42,825 nucleotides of DNA from Acidobacteriaceae bacterium (lineage in GTDB: Bacteria; Acidobacteriota; Terriglobia; Terriglobales; Acidobacteriaceae): the NCBI GenBank assembly GCA_003134435.1, contig PLBE01000220.1, forward strand, positions 1 through 42,825. Direction: 5' to 3'. The position numbers were made by a program, and so were the translations under genes. Under the pieces are notes generated by a model. It worked only from the letters and a program-made list of their open reading frames with translations. It did no database searches and was not told where the DNA came from. This document shows, piece by piece, positions 15,674 through 23,857 of the stretch (its first letter is position 1; each line of letters opens with the position of its first letter).

Positions 15674-15693
15674 CGCGGACACTCTTGTCCGCG
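15674..15693. repeat. Intergenic CGCGGAC/GTCCGCG hairpin
   Basis: CGCGGAC (15674-15680) and GTCCGCG (15687-15693) form a perfect seven-pair stem with the loop ACTCTT. It sits in the divergent gap between the membrane protein (15598) and the propeller gene (15829). Just downstream (15709-15770) is an imperfect 15-base-period repeat (GATGTGGGTGATACC, GATTTGGGTGATCCT, GCTGCCCCTGATCCC). The hairpin resembles those at 13257 and 36. Confidence 0.5.
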
Positions 15694-15828
15694 AAACGCC
15701 CGCGCACTGATACTGATGTGGGTGATACCGATTTGGGTGATCCTGCTGCCCCTGATCCCGCTGCCCCATCCGGCGAACATTTGTTCAGAGGTCCCTCAGA
15801 GACTCAGGCATAATTAGCTGAACCATCG

Positions 15829-18800
15829 GTGATAACAAAAACGAGGGCCCGCCACTTGCCAGGATTCAGATTGCGTTTAGCGCGTCGTATTGCGAAGTTT
15901 GTTCCTCTACAGGTCGCCATGTTTTCGGTCGCCTTTCTATCTTTAGCCATCGCGGCCCTTGCCCAGTCCGTTCCCCCTGCGCTGCTCCATGGCCTCCAAT
16001 GGCGCTTGATTGGCCCGTTTCGCGGAGGCCGCGCCGTGGCCGTCGCCGGCGTGCCCGGCGACTCGACAACTTTTTACTTTGGCGCGGTCAATGGCGGCAT
16101 CTGGAAAACCACCGATGCCGGAATGGTCTGGACTCCTATTTTTGATGGCCAGCCCGTCGCCTCGATCGGCGCTCTGGCCGTAGCTCCTTCCGATCCTAAA
16201 ACTATCTACGCCGGAACCGGCGAGAGCGACATTCGCGAAGATCTGTCTTCCGGCAACGGCGTCTACAAGTCCACCGACGCGGGCGCGACCTGGACTCACC
16301 TCGGTCTGGAAGACACGCGCCAGATCAGCCGCGTTGTCATCGATCCGCAGAATCCCAACATCGTGTACGTCGGCGCCTTAGGCCACGCCTACGCCCCGAA
16401 CGACCAGCGCGGCGTTTACAAATCAGTCGATGGAGGCATGCACTGGACCCGCTCTCTCGCTCTCAGCCCGGATATCGGTATTTCGGATTTGGCCCTGTGT
16501 TCCGGCAACCCGCAGATCTTGTACGCCGGCGCTTGGCAAACCCGCCGCCCTCCGTGGACTTCGTACTCCACCATCGATGGCCCCGGTGGCGCCCTTTACC
16601 GTTCGCAAGATGCCGGCAAAACCTGGTCGCGTCTGGAAGCAAACGGCTTGCCCGGAGGCGATTGGGGACGCGTGGGCATCGACGTCGCGCCCGACGGCAA
16701 GCGGGTTTATGCCCTCGTCGAAGCCGCAAGAAATACGGCAAAATCCGATGCCGCTACATCCGGCCTCTACCGCTCGGATGACGCGGGCAACCACTGGGCG
16801 CTCGTCAACGCCGACCCTCGCCTGACCAGTCGCGCATGGTATTTCAGCCGCATCACCATCGATCCCCGGAATCCTGACGTAATCTACATTCCGAATGTCG
16901 CTCTCTACCGCTCGGTGGACGGCGGCAAGACAATCTCAATCGTTCGCGGCGCTCCCGGCGGAGATGACTATCACCAGCTTTGGATCGATCCCACGAACTC
17001 CTCCAGCATGGTTCTCGCCACCGACCAGGGAACCACCATCAGCCTCAATCGCGGCCAGACCTGGAGCTCCTGGTATAACCAGCCCACCGCCCAGCTCTAT
17101 CACGTGACCACTGACAACCAGTTTCCCTACACCGTCTACGGCACCCAGCAGGACAGCGGCAGCGTTGCCGTCCTTAGCCGCACCGATCACGGTCAGATCA
17201 CCCCGCGCGACTGGTTTCCCGCCGGTCCCAGCGAGAGCGGATACATGGTCGTCGATCCGCATGATCCCGACATCGTTTATCTCACTGGAACCTACGGCCC
17301 GATTTCCCGCTTTAACAAACGCACGAACCTGAGCCAGGACATCACTCCCTGGCCCGCATTTTCCTGGGACTCGGAGCTGCATGAGCGCAAGTATCGTGAG
17401 CCCTGGACGCCAGTCCTCGTGCTTTCTCCCACCGACCCATCCACGCTCTATCTCGGCACACAGTACGTGATGAAGACCGTCGACGGCGGCCTGCATTGGG
17501 AGACCATCAGCCCCGATCTCACCGGAGCGGTCCCTGACAATAACCCTGCCAGCGTTGGTCTGCCGGAGCCTAGAACGAACGCCAACAAACCGCCCGCTTC
17601 GCCCACAGATGACGAAGCGAAGCGCACTGGTTACGGAGTCGTCTTCACCATTGCTCCTTCTCCCCTCAGCCGCGATCTGATCTGGGCCGGTAGCGATACC
17701 GGCTTGATTCACATCACACGCGATGGTGGCAAGACCTGGAAAGATGTCACTCCCCTCGGACTGAGCGCCTGGAGCAAAATCTCGCTGATCGAAGCCTCGC
17801 ACTTCGACCCCGGCGCCGCTTATGCCGCCATCGATCGCGCTCGCCTTGACGATCAAACCCCATATATCTATCGCACGCGCGATTACGGAGCCACCTGGCA
17901 ACTGATTACCCACGGGATCGCCGCTCCCGCTTTCTTGCGCGCCGTTCGCGAAGACCCGCAGACCCCCGGCCTACTCTTCGCCGGAACCGAATTTGGAATC
18001 TACTTGTCCTTCGACAACGGCGATCGTTGGCAGTCCTTGCAGTTAAACCTCCCCATAACTGGCGTCCGCGATCTCATCATCCACGACGATGACTTGGTGA
18101 TGGCCACCTTCGGGCGCTCCTTCTGGATCCTCGATAACATCACGCCCTTGCGCCAGGCACTTGCTGCCGACAAAGCCAACACTCCTTGGCTCTACCGTCC
18201 CGCCACCGCCGTCCGCATGGATAGCGACTCCTTCTCCGGCACGCCCCTTCCGCCGGAAGAACCAACCGCTGAGAATCCTCCCAGCGGCGCCATGATCGAT
18301 TATTTCCTCCCGTCCCCCGCCGCCGCCGTGCGCCTCGAGATCCTTGACGCGCAACAGAATATCGTCCGAACGTTTTTCTCCGAAACCGATTCCACGCTGG
18401 GCCATCCCGGCCCAGGTCAGGCCACCTGGAAGCACCAACCACTCCCCGTCGCCGAGCGCTGGTTCCCGAAGCCCGAAGTCATCGAGAAATCCCCCGGCCT
18501 CCATCGCTTCGTCTGGAATCTCACCTGGGGCAGTTCCGGTGGCCCCAGCGCCGATGAAGAATCCGAGTACCGCAATCCCAGCGGGCCGAAAGTTGTACCT
18601 GGCACCTACCAGGTCCGCCTTTCCGTCGATGGAACAACCCAGCAGCAAGCCCTGCAAGTCGTCATGGACCCGCGCTCGACCGCCACTCCCGAAATTCTCG
18701 CGGAGCAATTGCACCTGGGCAAACAGATTTTTGCCGAAACCGTCGAAGCCCGCCGGGCCCAGGCCGAAATCTCATCGGTTCAGAAACAATTGGCTGACCT

Positions 18801-19179
18801 GCAATCCAAGATCGAGCAACAGAAGCCTATGTCCAATATCCCGCCGCTCCAATCCGCCCTGGCCGACGCTCAATCGGCCCTCGCCAGAATCATGACGAAC
18901 GGACACCCACCGGACGACGTTCCCGGCCTCCAGAATGCCTACACCGGCCTGGCATCCGCCCTGCGAGTTGTCGAAAGCGGAGACCGCGCCGTGCCCGCGC
19001 AGGCCATCGCGGTTTACCACCAGTCCAGCCAGCAAGTGAAGGCTCGCATCGCCGAGTGGTCGCAACTCAAGCAGTCAAAATTGCCGCAACTCAATCGGCT
19101 ATTGCGTGACGCCCACTTCGCCCCAATTGCAGTTTCTGAAATTGAGCGCCAGATCGATTTCCTGATCTCACGCTGGTAA
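15829..19179 (+). CDS. Secreted BNR/VPS10-type beta-propeller protein
   Basis: The 1116-residue protein is exported: an arginine-rich N-terminus precedes the hydrophobic stretch MFSVAFLSLAIAALAQS. Two tandem seven-bladed-type propellers follow, built from BNR/Asp-box repeats such as GGIWKTTDAGMVWTPI, GVYKSTDAGATWTHL, GVYKSVDGGMHWTRS, ALYRSQDAGKTWSRL and LIHITRDGGKTWKDV (about residues 50-790). A C-terminal region follows with beta-sandwich features and a coiled coil (about 960-1030, AQAEISSVQKQLADLQSKIEQQ). Such proteins are abundant in Acidobacteria and annotated as glycosyl hydrolase/sortilin-like, but no catalytic residues are evident; polymer binding is as likely. The GTG at 15829 lacks a Shine-Dalgarno; ATG 15919 is an alternative start. 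Confidence 0.85.
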   Translation: MITKTRARHLPGFRLRLARRIAKFVPLQVAMFSVAFLSLAIAALAQSVPPALLHGLQWRLIGPFRGGRAVAVAGVPGDSTTFYFGAVNGGIWKTTDAGMVWTPIFDGQPVASIGALAVAPSDPKTIYAGTGESDIREDLSSGNGVYKSTDAGATWTHLGLEDTRQISRVVIDPQNPNIVYVGALGHAYAPNDQRGVYKSVDGGMHWTRSLALSPDIGISDLALCSGNPQILYAGAWQTRRPPWTSYSTIDGPGGALYRSQDAGKTWSRLEANGLPGGDWGRVGIDVAPDGKRVYALVEAARNTAKSDAATSGLYRSDDAGNHWALVNADPRLTSRAWYFSRITIDPRNPDVIYIPNVALYRSVDGGKTISIVRGAPGGDDYHQLWIDPTNSSSMVLATDQGTTISLNRGQTWSSWYNQPTAQLYHVTTDNQFPYTVYGTQQDSGSVAVLSRTDHGQITPRDWFPAGPSESGYMVVDPHDPDIVYLTGTYGPISRFNKRTNLSQDITPWPAFSWDSELHERKYREPWTPVLVLSPTDPSTLYLGTQYVMKTVDGGLHWETISPDLTGAVPDNNPASVGLPEPRTNANKPPASPTDDEAKRTGYGVVFTIAPSPLSRDLIWAGSDTGLIHITRDGGKTWKDVTPLGLSAWSKISLIEASHFDPGAAYAAIDRARLDDQTPYIYRTRDYGATWQLITHGIAAPAFLRAVREDPQTPGLLFAGTEFGIYLSFDNGDRWQSLQLNLPITGVRDLIIHDDDLVMATFGRSFWILDNITPLRQALAADKANTPWLYRPATAVRMDSDSFSGTPLPPEEPTAENPPSGAMIDYFLPSPAAAVRLEILDAQQNIVRTFFSETDSTLGHPGPGQATWKHQPLPVAERWFPKPEVIEKSPGLHRFVWNLTWGSSGGPSADEESEYRNPSGPKVVPGTYQVRLSVDGTTQQQALQVVMDPRSTATPEILAEQLHLGKQIFAETVEARRAQAEISSVQKQLADLQSKIEQQKPMSNIPPLQSALADAQSALARIMTNGHPPDDVPGLQNAYTGLASALRVVESGDRAVPAQAIAVYHQSSQQVKARIAEWSQLKQSKLPQLNRLLRDAHFAPIAVSEIERQIDFLISRW

Positions 19180-19283
19180 AAACTCGTGTGGAAACAAAAC
19201 AAGGGCCCCGATCCTTGAGTACTGCCCACACCGACCCCAGTGACCCCCATCACAGCGCCCTGAGATAATCCGTTTCATGCTAG

Positions 19284-20339
19284 ATGAGGATGTATCCGTA
19301 TTGGGCAGATACGCGACTGCTGGGCAACCTATTATGCGGCTATTGGCCGAACTGGCATTCATTCTCAAAAACCCTCGACTTGCCGACAACACCCTACATC
19401 CTTCCCGCAACCTTCGTCGCGCTGGTAGTGATGTTCATGGTGTGGCGTATGCAGCGGGTCGAATGGGAGCGAACCTGTCGCGCCCTGAAGCAGGCGACCG
19501 AACTCAAAGTGCGGTTAGAACGTGAGCGCAATCAGGCCCAAGCCGAGATCTTTCGCCGCCTTCATGAAGACAGCGAGTTAAACAAGGAAAAGTTTCAGTT
19601 CCAGGCGCAGCTCGCCGAATACGAGAAATACTCCACCCTCGCGCAACTTGCTCTGGGCGCGGCCCACGGCATCAACAATCCACTGCTCGGCATCCTGTCC
19701 CACCTCGAACTCGAATTAAAAACGGTGCAGGACCCAGACCAGCGCTGGGAAATCGAGCAATGCATTGCCGGTACCAAGCGCATTGCCGCGACCTTACGCG
19801 GACTCGTAAACTACGCGCGCCCCGGCCCCTTGGTGTTGAGCAGCCTCAGCCTGCATCGCCTCGTTACCGACACCCTCAGTTTCCTCGAAGGCCAGCCCGC
19901 TCTGCGCGGCAAGCGCGCCGAGAATCACGTGCCCGAGGACTTGCCCCACATCCTCGTCGACTCCAATCAGCTTTCGCAGGTGCTGATGAATCTGCTCATC
20001 AATGCCGCCGAAGCCACGCCCGATGGCGGCTGCATCGCCATTGCCTCCAACAAGCTGGGCGCCGACAATCTCGAAATCCGCGTCAGCGACACCGGATGCG
20101 GCATCTCACCCGAGATTCTGCCTCACGTCTTTGAACCTTTCTTCACCACCAAACACGGCCGAGGCACCGGGCTCGGCCTCAGCATCAGCGCCACTTACGT
20201 GCGTAGAAACAAAGGTGAAATCAAAATCGACAGCGTTTTGAATCATGGCACCACCGTCACCATCACCCTACCCATTCGCCAGGAGGAGTCGCATAAAACC
20301 AAAGACAAGAACAGAGATCATGCCGAAGTCGTGGTTTGA
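19284..20339 (+). CDS. Membrane-anchored sensor histidine kinase
   Basis: The 351-residue kinase has one membrane segment (about 38-55), a coiled coil (60-115) and a complete transmitter. The H-box is ALGAAHGINNPLLGI (His128), the N-box QVLMNLLINAAEATPDGG, G1 VSDTGCGISPE, the F-box FEPFFTTK and G2 GRGTGLGLSI. The HGINNPLLGI form of the H-box is typical of NtrB/ZraS-type kinases that pair with NtrC-type regulators. It lacks a recognisable periplasmic or PAS sensor domain, so the signal is unclear. The NtrC-type gene begins 32 bases downstream, a clear cognate pair. No Shine-Dalgarno precedes the ATG at 19284. Confidence 0.9.
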   Translation: MRMYPYWADTRLLGNLLCGYWPNWHSFSKTLDLPTTPYILPATFVALVVMFMVWRMQRVEWERTCRALKQATELKVRLERERNQAQAEIFRRLHEDSELNKEKFQFQAQLAEYEKYSTLAQLALGAAHGINNPLLGILSHLELELKTVQDPDQRWEIEQCIAGTKRIAATLRGLVNYARPGPLVLSSLSLHRLVTDTLSFLEGQPALRGKRAENHVPEDLPHILVDSNQLSQVLMNLLINAAEATPDGGCIAIASNKLGADNLEIRVSDTGCGISPEILPHVFEPFFTTKHGRGTGLGLSISATYVRRNKGEIKIDSVLNHGTTVTITLPIRQEESHKTKDKNRDHAEVVV

Positions 20340-20371
20340 CAATAAGCCGCGCGCGACACCGCTGAATTAAC

Positions 20372-21754
20372 ATGCCCTACTCTGCCCTCATCATCGATGA
20401 CGAAGAACTCACCCTCCGCACCATCTCGCGCGGCCTGCGCTTGGAGGGATTCGAGGTCTTCACCGCTCTCTCCGGTGAAGATGGCCTCAAGCTCTTTCAT
20501 GAGGAGAAGCCCGACCTCATTCTGCTCGACATCGTTCTGCCCGGCATCGACGGCGTCGAAGTCTTGCGCCAGATCAAAGAGGCGAGCCCCACCGCCATCG
20601 TAATCATGATGAGTGCCTACCATCTGGTCGAGCGCGCCGTCGAAGCCATGAAGCTCGGCGCCTTTGACTATCTCGTCAAGCCCTTCCCGTTTGACGACAT
20701 GATGACCACTCTGCATCGCGCCGCCGAGGTGCTCACTCTCCGCGTGCGGGTCCGCGATTCGGTCGAGTCCGAAAAAGGCCGCTACGACTTTGGGCGCATC
20801 GTCACTCACAATCCAGCCACCATCAAAATGCTCGAGATCGCCCGCAAGGCCGCCGCTACTGACCGCACCACGATCCTCGTCCTCGGCGAAAGTGGCACCG
20901 GCAAAGGCGTGCTCGCCCGCGCCATCCATTACGCCAGCCCCCGCGCTGCCCTGCCCTTGCTCGAAATTAATTGCGCCGCCCTGCCCGACGCCCTCTTGGA
21001 GAGCGAGCTCTTCGGTTACGAGCCCGGAGCCTTTACCGATGCCCGCCGCCGCAAAGAGGGCTTGCTCGAGCGCGCCAGCGGTGGCACCGTTTTTCTGGAT
21101 GAAATCGGTAACATGTCCGCCAGCGTGCAAGCCAAAATCCTGCGCGTCCTCGAGGAAGGCACCTTCATGCGCCTCGGCGGCACCAGCACCATCAAAGTCA
21201 ATATCCGCTTGATCGCCGCCACCAATGACCAGCTCAAGAATGCCGTCAGCCAGGGCAGATTTCGCGAAGACCTCTATTACCGCATCAACGTCGTCCAACT
21301 CGAAATTCCTCCCCTGCGTGAGCGCAAGGAAGATATCGTGCCCCTCGCCCTGGAAATCCTGCAGGTCTTCAATCGTGAGTTGAAAAAGAATTTTACCGGC
21401 TTTACTCCCGCCGCCGGCGAGCTGCTGGAGCGTTATCCCTGGCCCGGCAACATACGCGAGTTAAGAAACGTAATCGAGCGCACCATGATTCTCAGCGCCC
21501 AGGGTGAGATTGACGCCGGCCATCTCCCGGAAGAAATTCGCGACCAGCATCACGAGAAAAAAGCCGGCGAAGCATTTTCTGAAGACGACATTTCTCCCAC
21601 CGGAGACCAGTTCCTGACTCTCCGCGCGCTCGAAGATAACTACATCGAGCAAGTCCTCGCCGCCACCGGCCACAATAAGACCCAGGCTGCCCGGATCCTT
21701 GGCATTCATCCTACTTCGTTACAGCGTCGCCTCAGAGGCAAGGCCGCCGACTAA
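20372..21754 (+). CDS. NtrC-family sigma-54-dependent response regulator
   Basis: The 460-residue activator has three domains. The receiver (about 1-120) has Asp9/Asp10, phospho-acceptor Asp53 and Lys103. The AAA+ sigma-54 interaction domain (about 138-370) has Walker A GESGTGKG (162-169), Walker B FLDEIG (231-236), RLIAATN and REDLYYRINV. The Fis-type DNA-binding C-terminus includes NKTQAARILGIHPTSLQRRL. The loop that contacts sigma-54, usually GAFTGA, here reads GAFTDA (209-214). This variant occurs in other family members, so loss of activity should not be assumed. With the kinase just upstream it forms a two-component system controlling sigma-54 promoters. I did not find a convincing -24/-12 site inside the window. 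Confidence 0.94.
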   Translation: MPYSALIIDDEELTLRTISRGLRLEGFEVFTALSGEDGLKLFHEEKPDLILLDIVLPGIDGVEVLRQIKEASPTAIVIMMSAYHLVERAVEAMKLGAFDYLVKPFPFDDMMTTLHRAAEVLTLRVRVRDSVESEKGRYDFGRIVTHNPATIKMLEIARKAAATDRTTILVLGESGTGKGVLARAIHYASPRAALPLLEINCAALPDALLESELFGYEPGAFTDARRRKEGLLERASGGTVFLDEIGNMSASVQAKILRVLEEGTFMRLGGTSTIKVNIRLIAATNDQLKNAVSQGRFREDLYYRINVVQLEIPPLRERKEDIVPLALEILQVFNRELKKNFTGFTPAAGELLERYPWPGNIRELRNVIERTMILSAQGEIDAGHLPEEIRDQHHEKKAGEAFSEDDISPTGDQFLTLRALEDNYIEQVLAATGHNKTQAARILGIHPTSLQRRLRGKAAD

Positions 21755-21809
21755 CGGGACTTATCCACCGTTGCCGCTTCGTGGATACCTATCGCCCCGC
21801 CTCGTCAGC

Positions 21810-23573
21810 TCAGCGCCCTCGCGACATCGCCTTCTGAAAGTCGCCCGCCGTGGTGCGATAACACGGCAACACCGCATTCAGATCGAAGGAATTCAGCGCC
21901 GCCGGCAGTTTTGCCGACTCGGGGACCGGACCGCTGGCCTCGGCGTGCGACTGCATCATCTGTCCCAGGGACTCGTCACAGCTCGGATCCGGGGTCACCC
22001 GCAGCTTGATGACCCGCGGCGGCAGGTTCCTCAGATCATATTCGGATAGCCGCTTTTGGTAAGGAAGAAACTCATAAACCAGCTTTATCAGTTCCATCTG
22101 CTCCTTATTCTTATCCTTATCCTTGCTCACCCGCCTCTTGGCAACGAAAACCTCGAAATTTGAAAAATAAGAAGTGCCTGGCGCAGCGAACACCACTCCA
22201 ATCAAACCGAGGGGTAACTCTTCGATGGTGGATTTGTCATCGCCGTTGACCGCCGGCGGCGAAGACTCGGGAACCGTCAGCGGATCCATTGGCTCCAGGA
22301 TTTTTCCCGTTCCACTCGCGCCGGAGTTGCCTGCACTCTCAACCGGCGGAGGCGGCGAGGCGGCATCAGGACTCGCCCCGGAAAGAGCTCCCAATCTTCC
22401 ACTGCCATCTGGGCCGCTCGAACTTTGAACCGATGGTGGTGGCGGGACGACTTGCGAATCCGCTGCCGTCATCGAACCCGATCGCGCCTCTCGATCGGCA
22501 TTGCCCAAAGCGCGAACCTGCGGCGGCGGGGGCACGACATCTGGCCCCGAACCGGAAAGCGATCCCAGCCTGCTCCCGCCCTCACGACCGCTGGAACTCG
22601 GAACCAACGCTGGAGGCGGTACCACTCGCGGCCCAGTACCCGCGCCCAATCGTGCATCTCTGGCAGTATGACCTGACCCCTGAACCAATGGCGGAGGCGG
22701 CACGACACTTGGCCCCGCGCCGGGCAACGAACGAAACCGCGCGTCTCCACTCGCACTGCCCGCACTCTGAACCGACGGTGGAGGGGGCACCACTCTCACC
22801 CCGCCCGTCGTGGATGCCGGCGCGTTCATGGCGCGTCCCGCGGAAGACACGCCAATCTCAGGAGCCGGAGCAACCGCCGAAGCCTGCGGCGCCTCCATGT
22901 GGCGTCCTGTGGCTTGTTCAACTCGAGGCGGAGGAGCCACCACTCCCGCCGTCGCCGCCAGCGCATTCCGCCGCATGCTTGCCGTCGCTGAGAACGGCAC
23001 CATGGGTGCCACGGCGCGGCCACCCGGTAAATTCGGCAGCTTCGCCGTAGCTTGCTTGATGTCCGGCGGCGTTACCAAACTCGGCTTCTGCTCTGGCGTC
23101 ACCGGCATCGCCCGTTGATGCGCCGGCGGCTTTGCGGAATGTGTCGAGGGCTGCTTCACTCGCGAGCTCGACTGGGCGCTCGACGTTCTGCCTTCAGCTG
23201 CTCGAAACGTCTGCTTCGGTGGATAGTACGTAATAGACTTATGGACCGCGGCTCGTCGCGGAAAGAGTTCAACTGACACCCATATTCTGGATTGCGCCCA
23301 TACCAGCAGAACGATAAGCAGCAAGTGCAAAAGTATGGACTCCAGGAACGAAGTCCAGGGGGCGCCGGTGGGAACGAATACATCGGCCCAGAAGCGAGCA
23401 GGCCGCGAGGTCAAAGCGACCTGCGGCACACGTGGCGCCCAGAGCAAGTCCGCCAGATTGCTCATGAACACACGATGGCGCGGCTCCAGCTCCGTCAGCA
23501 ACCGGAGCCGGGGCGCGGGCCCCGGGCGCTGAACTCGCGGGTTCGCAATCAAAACCCAGGGGGCTTTGTCCAT
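21810..23573 (-). CDS. TonB-like proline-rich repeat membrane protein
   Basis: The 587-residue protein has a cytoplasmic N-terminus of about 72 residues, one membrane segment (about 75-93, FLESILLHLLLIVLLVW) and a long proline/serine/glycine-rich periplasmic stretch (about 110-430). The C-terminal part, about 445-587, includes LGLIGVVFAAPGTSYFSNFEVFVAKRR and LRNLPPRVIKLRVTPDPSCDESL. Residues 261-423 are about six imperfect copies of a 29-residue unit opening VVPPPP. The layout resembles TonB-type energy transducers, whose proline-rich part spans the periplasm, but I see no clear TonB C-terminal motif. A cell-envelope linker role is an inference. It converges with the NtrC-type gene and diverges from the propeller gene at 23858. 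Confidence 0.75.
   Translation of the reverse strand: MDKAPWVLIANPRVQRPGPAPRLRLLTELEPRHRVFMSNLADLLWAPRVPQVALTSRPARFWADVFVPTGAPWTSFLESILLHLLLIVLLVWAQSRIWVSVELFPRRAAVHKSITYYPPKQTFRAAEGRTSSAQSSSRVKQPSTHSAKPPAHQRAMPVTPEQKPSLVTPPDIKQATAKLPNLPGGRAVAPMVPFSATASMRRNALAATAGVVAPPPRVEQATGRHMEAPQASAVAPAPEIGVSSAGRAMNAPASTTGGVRVVPPPPSVQSAGSASGDARFRSLPGAGPSVVPPPPLVQGSGHTARDARLGAGTGPRVVPPPALVPSSSGREGGSRLGSLSGSGPDVVPPPPQVRALGNADREARSGSMTAADSQVVPPPPSVQSSSGPDGSGRLGALSGASPDAASPPPPVESAGNSGASGTGKILEPMDPLTVPESSPPAVNGDDKSTIEELPLGLIGVVFAAPGTSYFSNFEVFVAKRRVSKDKDKNKEQMELIKLVYEFLPYQKRLSEYDLRNLPPRVIKLRVTPDPSCDESLGQMMQSHAEASGPVPESAKLPAALNSFDLNAVLPCYRTTAGDFQKAMSRGR
22305..22793 (-). repeat. 29-residue (87-bp) coding tandem repeat
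   Basis: Within the proline-rich gene, units begin at residues 261, 290, 317, 346, 375 and, degenerate, 404. Four are exactly 29 residues, one is 27 and the last is partial. The consensus opens VVPPPPxVQSSG, continues through a variable region with R-L-G-S-L, and ends GxGPD. The DNA copies have diverged, so the repeat is old and selected at protein level rather than a fresh slippage product. Confidence 0.8.
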
Positions 23574-23699
23574 GGATTCACGCTGGCGGGGGGGAGAAAA
23601 CTTATCCGATTATAGCCCCATTTCATATCCGCCCGCAGGTACCACGGTTACTCCATCGCAGCCGCGTTCCAATCCGAGCCTGCTTCCCCCGCCGCTTGA

Positions 23700-23760
23700 C
23701 TGCAAGCACTTACGACCGCAACTACTTGCAGCTTGACAGGGCAATACGCAGGACAATAAT
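23700..23760 (+). promoter_or_regulatory. Putative sigma-70 promoter with upstream inverted repeat
   Basis: TTGACA (23733-23738) is a perfect -35 box. It is followed by a 16-base spacer and AATAAT (23755-23760), a five-of-six match to the -10. It lies about 98 bases upstream of the GTG of the PQQ-like propeller gene and points at it. Directly upstream an inverted repeat, CTGCAAG (23700-23706) and CTTGCAG (23725-23731), could be an activator or repressor site. Confidence 0.5.
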
Positions 23761-23857
23761 CTGACGCATGTTCTGGGATTTAGCTTTCCCCTCGAGCCCC
23801 GAACTCCATGCTCCACCATCCCAACCCCATACGAGAGCTTTTTAAGGAGAATTAATA

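Noticed and set aside
15709-15816. Short open stretch with DVGD/DPAAP repeats before the propeller gene.
   Set aside because: There is no start codon or ribosome site; it is best read as an imperfect 15-base intergenic repeat.
22305-22793. CRISPR-like or minisatellite reading of the regular repeats.
   Set aside because: Units are 87 bases, diverged in DNA but conserved in protein, in frame, with no spacers and no cas genes.
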